From Pseudoduganella dura (GTDB lineage: Bacteria > Pseudomonadota > Gammaproteobacteria > Burkholderiales > Burkholderiaceae_D), in NCBI RefSeq assembly GCF_009727155.1, contig NZ_WNWM01000002.1:1-64000 (forward strand): 64,000 nt of DNA, written 5' to 3'. Shown one piece after another: positions 60,176-64,000 of the stretch (the stretch's first letter is position 1; each line of letters begins with the position of its first letter). A program made the position numbers and the translations under genes. The notes beneath the pieces are model-generated. The model saw only the letters and a program-made list of their open reading frames with translations, was not told the origin of the DNA and searched no databases.

Positions 60176-61717
60176 ATGCTGTTCAATTCCCATGCATTCC
60201 TGTTCGGCTTCCTGCCGGTGGTGCTGCTGGCCTACTTCGCCGCGGCGCGGCGCGGGCGCGAATACGGCAACCTCGTGCTGGCCCTGGCCTCGCTGTTCTT
60301 CTATGCGTGGTGGGACGTGCGCTACCTGCCGCTGCTGCTGGCCTCGATCGCTGGCAATTACGCCTGCTCGCTGCGGATCCGCGCCGCGCAGGGGCCTGCC
60401 CGCCGGCGCTGGCTCGTGGCGGCGCTGGCCGCCAATCTTGCGCTGCTGGGCTGGTACAAATACGCCGGCTTCTTCGCCGCCGGCGTGGCACAGGCCACCG
60501 GCTGGCACTTGCCGGCCCTGCACATCGTGCTTCCGATCGGCATCTCGTTCTTCACGTTCACGCAGATCGCGTTCCTGGTGGACACCGCGCGCGGCCATGT
60601 CAGCGAGAGCCGCTTCCTGCACTACCTGCTGTTCGTCACCTATTTCCCGCACCTGATCGCCGGCCCGGTGCTGCACCACGGCGAGATGATGCCGCAGTTC
60701 GGCGACGACCGGAACCGCTGGCCGCGCGCCGTCAATTTCGCCGTCGGCGGCTCGGTCTTCTTCATCGGGCTGGCCAAGAAAGTGCTGGTCGCCGATAACC
60801 TGGCGCCGTACGCGAACGTACTGTTCGCCGACCCGCAGGAGGTCTCGCTGCTGGTGGCATGGGGCGGCGTGCTGGCGTATGCATTCCAGCTGTACTTCGA
60901 TTTTTCCGGGTATTCCGACATGGCGATCGGCCTGTCGCGCCTGTTCGGCGTGCAGTTGCCGCTGAACTTCGCGTCGCCCTACAAGGCCGCGTCGATCATG
61001 GAGTTCTGGCGCCGCTGGCACATGACGCTGTCGCGCTTCCTGCGCGACTACCTGTACATTCCGCTGGGCGGCAACCGCAGGGGGCCGGCACGCCGGTCGG
61101 CCAACCTGATGGCGACGATGCTGCTGGGCGGCCTGTGGCACGGCGCCGGCTGGAACTACGTGATCTGGGGCGGGCTGCACGGCCTGTACCTGGTGACCGG
61201 CCAGGCGTGGCGCGGCCTCGCGCAGCGCATGGGCTGGCGCGGCGGGCCCGCCGGCCGGCTGGCCGGCTGGGCACTGACGTTCGCCGCGGTGTGCGTGGCC
61301 TGGGTATTCTTCCGCGCACCGGACCTCGATACGGCGCTGGCCATCCTGGCCGGCATGGCCGGCGAGCACGGCGTGCAGCTGCCGGCCACGATCGGCGCTC
61401 ACCTGGGCGCGCATCTCGGCGGCCTGAAGGCGGCTCTGGACGGACTCGGCATCGGCTGGTACCAGGGCGGCACCGCGCGCTTCGTCGAGACATGGGGCTG
61501 GGTCGCGGCGGCCGCCGTGGTGGCCTTCGCCATGCCGAACACGCAGCAGATCATGCACCGCTTCGCACCGGCGCTCGATGCGGGCGGCCCGCGCGAGGCG
61601 GCGGTGCGCCTGGCGTGGCGGCCGGCGCGCCGCCACGCGGTGCTGATCGGCACGCTCGCCGTGCTGGGCGTGCTGTCGCTGAACCGGCCCACCGATTTCC
61701 TGTATTTCCAGTTCTGA
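60176..61717 (+). CDS. MBOAT-family O-acyltransferase (AlgI-like)
   Basis: The 513-residue multi-spanning inner-membrane protein starts MLFNSHAFLFGFLPVVLLAYF, as AlgI-type acyltransferases do. It has ISFFTFTQIAFLVDTARG, YFPHLIAGPVLHHGEMMPQF, FDFSGYSDMAIGLSRLFG, MEFWRRWHMTLSRFLRDYLYIPLGGNR and the catalytic-histidine motif LLGGLWHGAGWNYVIWG (His near residue 322). It transfers acyl groups, usually acetyl, across the membrane to an exported glycan. GGAACGAGACCG precedes the ATG. The partner gene starts one base after its stop codon. Confidence 0.95.
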   Translation: MLFNSHAFLFGFLPVVLLAYFAAARRGREYGNLVLALASLFFYAWWDVRYLPLLLASIAGNYACSLRIRAAQGPARRRWLVAALAANLALLGWYKYAGFFAAGVAQATGWHLPALHIVLPIGISFFTFTQIAFLVDTARGHVSESRFLHYLLFVTYFPHLIAGPVLHHGEMMPQFGDDRNRWPRAVNFAVGGSVFFIGLAKKVLVADNLAPYANVLFADPQEVSLLVAWGGVLAYAFQLYFDFSGYSDMAIGLSRLFGVQLPLNFASPYKAASIMEFWRRWHMTLSRFLRDYLYIPLGGNRRGPARRSANLMATMLLGGLWHGAGWNYVIWGGLHGLYLVTGQAWRGLAQRMGWRGGPAGRLAGWALTFAAVCVAWVFFRAPDLDTALAILAGMAGEHGVQLPATIGAHLGAHLGGLKAALDGLGIGWYQGGTARFVETWGWVAAAAVVAFAMPNTQQIMHRFAPALDAGGPREAAVRLAWRPARRHAVLIGTLAVLGVLSLNRPTDFLYFQF

Positions 61718-61718
61718 C

Positions 61719-62996
61719 ATGAGCGCACACCGCAATTACCTCCGCTGGATGCTGGGAACGATCGCCGGCGCCAGCCTGGCCGTGGCCGGCTTCGTGCTGC
61801 TGGTCGACCCGTACGGTCTGTACACACTGGCCGACATGCCGGGCGTGAACCGGATAAAGCCGCCCGTCGAGCGCTACCGCAACGAGATCCGCCTGGCCCG
61901 CGCCGACCGGCTGCGGCCGCGCATCGTCATCACGGGCAATTCGCGGATGGAAGCCGGCGTCGACCCGGACGGCCCGCAACTGGCCGGAAAGAACGCCTTC
62001 AACCTCGGGCTGGCCGGTACCAGCGCGGCGATGGCGGTCGGCCAGCTGCGCCACCTGGCCGCGGGCGCCGCGCCCCCCGAACGCGTGATCGCCGGCCTCG
62101 AATTCGTCGATGCGCTCACCGAGCGGCCGGTGCATGCCGCCGCGCTGCCGCCGCCACTGCCGGCGCCGGATCGGGGCTGGCGCAGCCACCTGTGGCGCGC
62201 CGACGCGCTGTACTCGTTCGCGTCGCTGAAGGATGCTCTCGTCACGGTGGCGATCCAGCACGACCCGGATGCCGCGACGGCCACGCTGCGAGGCCACAAT
62301 CCCCTGCAGCAGTATCACCAGGCGGCGCGCACGGAAGGCTATTCCGCGCTGTTCGGCCAGCGCGCCGCCGAGAACACCCGCAAGCTGGCCGCCGCGGCCG
62401 ATGGCGGCCTGGATACGCCGGCCGTGCGCGCCCAGGTCGCCGCGCTGATCGACGGCGCCGCGGCAGGCAACCCCGGCGTGGCGGTCGACATGGTGATCTA
62501 CCCGTATCACGCGCAACTGCTGGCCCTGTTCGAGGGAGCGAAACTGTGGCCCCGCTTCGAGGCATGGAAGGCGCTCCTGGTGGCCGAGGTCGAGGCGGGC
62601 CGGCAGCGCCATCCGCACGCCCGCATCGCGGTGCACGACTTCTCCGGCTACGGGCCGGTCCAGTGCGAGGCGATCCCCGCCCCCGGCAGCGCGGCGCGCA
62701 CGCGCTGGTACTGGGAAGCCGGCCATTTCAAGCCCGCGCTCGGCGAACTGATCGTGGCGCGGGTGCTGGGGACGACAGACGACGGCATGCCGGCCGGCTT
62801 CGGCGTACGGCTCGAGCGCGACACGCTCGCCGCGAACCGCGCACGGATCGCCGGCGAGCGGGCCGACTGCATCGCGCGCCAGGCGAGCGTGTTCGACGGC
62901 GTGACACGCGACGTGGCACGCGAACATGCGCGGCGGACCGGATTGCGCGCGATGGCTGGTCACCATGCGGGCATCGCTCCCGCCGCGATCGAATAA
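61719..62996 (+). CDS. SGNH-hydrolase-like partner of the MBOAT acyltransferase
   Basis: A 425-residue protein with a single N-terminal membrane anchor (LGTIAGASLAVAGFVLLVDPYGLY) and a periplasmic domain containing IVITGNSRMEAGVDPD, where a serine follows the GN as in AlgJ/AlgX-like SGNH folds, and later MVIYPYHAQLLALF and WEAGHFKPALGELIVARVLG with a probable catalytic His. Such proteins accept the acyl group from the MBOAT partner and pass it to a polysaccharide. The start lies one base after the MBOAT stop, so the two are coupled. The glycan is unknown. Confidence 0.85.
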   Translation: MSAHRNYLRWMLGTIAGASLAVAGFVLLVDPYGLYTLADMPGVNRIKPPVERYRNEIRLARADRLRPRIVITGNSRMEAGVDPDGPQLAGKNAFNLGLAGTSAAMAVGQLRHLAAGAAPPERVIAGLEFVDALTERPVHAAALPPPLPAPDRGWRSHLWRADALYSFASLKDALVTVAIQHDPDAATATLRGHNPLQQYHQAARTEGYSALFGQRAAENTRKLAAAADGGLDTPAVRAQVAALIDGAAAGNPGVAVDMVIYPYHAQLLALFEGAKLWPRFEAWKALLVAEVEAGRQRHPHARIAVHDFSGYGPVQCEAIPAPGSAARTRWYWEAGHFKPALGELIVARVLGTTDDGMPAGFGVRLERDTLAANRARIAGERADCIARQASVFDGVTRDVAREHARRTGLRAMAGHHAGIAPAAIE

Positions 62997-63066
62997 TCAT
63001 TGCAAGCCGCAGCGGAGCTGACTTGCGGCGGCGGCCCCGCGACACGATCGGTCCTCATTACCAAGC

Positions 63067-63128
63067 TGGCCTGACCAATCGTTGCAAAAACACGTCACTG
63101 GTCTGACAGAATTGCACTTGGCCCGACC
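63067..63128. promoter_or_regulatory. Three GntR-like operator sites upstream of the TonB receptor
   Basis: TGGCCTGACC (63067), TGGTCTGACA (63099) and TGGCCCGACC (63119) match the TGGYCNGACCA pattern used by FadR-type GntR regulators. The first site extends to TGGCCTGACCAAT. They lie 230-290 bp before the receptor start; no GntR gene is in the window. Confidence 0.5.
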
Positions 63129-63357
63129 ACATTCGAAATTACGCCGCACGTCTCAGCCGCGCTAGCGCGCAAATAAGCGCGCATTTGAGCGAAGTTAGCG
63201 ACAGATGATCATTAGGTTATCGTTTTCCTTCGCACCTATACGTTTTTGTTATTTGTGTAAGCCAGGAGGCTCCGCAATGATGGAGCCCGCGCACGTTCGA
63301 GACCGTGCGCGCCACCAGGCGTAGAGATCCGGAACAAAATCAGACCAGGAGACTTGG
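63129..63357. other. Leader region of the second TonB receptor gene
   Basis: No gene is seen. An AT-rich stretch around 63205-63260 probably contains the promoter. Alternating GCGC-rich and AT-rich segments (63155-63190) form a weak hairpin without a T-run. Confidence 0.4.
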
Positions 63358-64000
63358 ATGCACAGCAGCAAAACCGCTTTGAAACTGACGGCGATCGCGT
63401 CGGCAGTACTGGCCATGGCCCACATCACCGCGCAGGCGCAGGAAGCCACCGAGCCGCAGACCGTGGTCGTCACCGGCCTGCGCGCATCGCTGGAGAGCGC
63501 GCTCAATGCCAAGCGCACCGAGAACAGCATCGTCGACGTCATCAAGGCCGAGGATATCGGCAAGTTCCCTGATACGAACCTGGCCGAATCGCTGCAGCGC
63601 GTGCCGGGCGTGGCGATCGACCGCGATGCCGGCGAAGGCCGCAGCATCACCGTGCGCGGCCTGGGCCAGGACTTCACCCGCGTGCGCATCAACGGCATCG
63701 AGGCGCTGGCCACCACCGGCGGCAGCGACAACAGCGGCGGCACCAACCGTGGCCGCGGCTTCGACTTCAACGTGTTCGCCTCCGAACTGTTCTCTTCGCT
63801 GACGGTGCGCAAGAGCTCCGCCGCCGACGTGGAAGAAGGCTCGCTGGGCGCCACCGTCGACCTGCAGACGATGCGTCCGTTCGACTTCGCCAAGCGCGGT
63901 TTCAACGCCACCGCGATGATCAAGGGCCGCTACAACGACCTTTCGAAGAAAACCGATCCGCGCGGCGCGTTCATGTTCTCGGACACGTTCAACAACAACA
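63358..64000 (+). CDS. TonB-dependent receptor (Caulobacter type), 3' end outside window
   Basis: The frame stays open from the ATG at 63358 to the end of the window (214 codons). AGGAGACTTGG precedes the start. A signal peptide (LTAIASAVLAMAHITAQAQ) is followed by the plug: TVVVTGLRASLESALNAKR, DVIKAEDIGKFPDTNLAES, LQRVPGVAIDRDAGEGRSIT and NRGRGFDFNVFASELF. It is clearly paralogous to the receptor at 21711 over the whole visible plug and probably takes up an oligosaccharide. The three GntR-like sites upstream suggest control by a uronate- or sugar-acid-type regulator. Confidence 0.93.
   Translation, partial: MHSSKTALKLTAIASAVLAMAHITAQAQEATEPQTVVVTGLRASLESALNAKRTENSIVDVIKAEDIGKFPDTNLAESLQRVPGVAIDRDAGEGRSITVRGLGQDFTRVRINGIEALATTGGSDNSGGTNRGRGFDFNVFASELFSSLTVRKSSAADVEEGSLGATVDLQTMRPFDFAKRGFNATAMIKGRYNDLSKKTDPRGAFMFSDTFNNN

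Overview
The window is high-GC, densely coded DNA from a Gram-negative bacterium. An FxDxF-type PEP-CTERM protein, two large carbohydrate-type TonB receptors with alanine-rich signal peptides, strong GGAG/AGGAG ribosome binding sites and the overall gene repertoire fit a Massilia/Duganella-like member of the Oxalobacteraceae (Betaproteobacteria). This assignment is inferred from gene content; no rRNA gene is present to confirm it. I saw no tRNA, rRNA or CRISPR array.

Positions 1-29264 form a mixed region. It holds a truncated helical protein of unknown function, an AT-rich DUF2235 hydrolase gene, an S41 peptidase beside a LytS/LytTR two-component pair, an ArsR-SRPBCC pair, an ECF sigma factor with a small membrane protein, and several divergent regulator/enzyme pairs (AraC-SDR, LysR-GST, Rrf2-epoxide hydrolase). 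A PQQ-type sugar dehydrogenase follows, then a GH2 glycosidase divergent from a TonB receptor. A second ArsR-SRPBCC operon continues into two tandem GST paralogues with 4-base start/stop overlaps and ends in a broken DUF899-like gene. The region closes with a PEP-CTERM protein and a strong terminator.

Positions 29599-36773 carry a conflict-system-like locus. A 1864-residue protein combines an alpha/beta hydrolase, a second hydrolase-like domain lacking its serine, and a CHAT (caspase-like) protease. It converges on a two-gene operon for a helical soluble protein and a four-helix membrane protein.

Positions 36990-58923 look like a catabolic island for plant C- or O-glycosides acting through 3-keto sugars. 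It contains both subunits of a C-glycoside deglycosidase (TIM barrel plus DUF6379), a GMC sugar 3-dehydrogenase with its Tat-exported small subunit, four more xylose-isomerase-like TIM-barrel proteins, a TonB receptor, two MFS importers, a DHA2 exporter, a GH3 beta-glucosidase, an LLM flavoenzyme, an FMN reductase, and LysR and TetR regulators. Four operon fronts carry a shared dyad promoter/operator element (type sequence TCAGAATTCGAATTATGA), suggesting one regulon. The likely flow is outer-membrane uptake, C3 oxidation by the GMC enzyme, and C-C or C-O bond cleavage by the TIM-barrel enzymes, with the aglycone oxidised or exported. An IS1595-family element sits in the T-tract of a terminator inside this island, and its transposase gene carries an in-frame palindromic insertion.

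Positions 59051-64000 hold a 14-bp tandem repeat, an FRG-domain protein, an MBOAT acyltransferase with its SGNH-like partner, and the start of a second TonB receptor gene that leaves the window.
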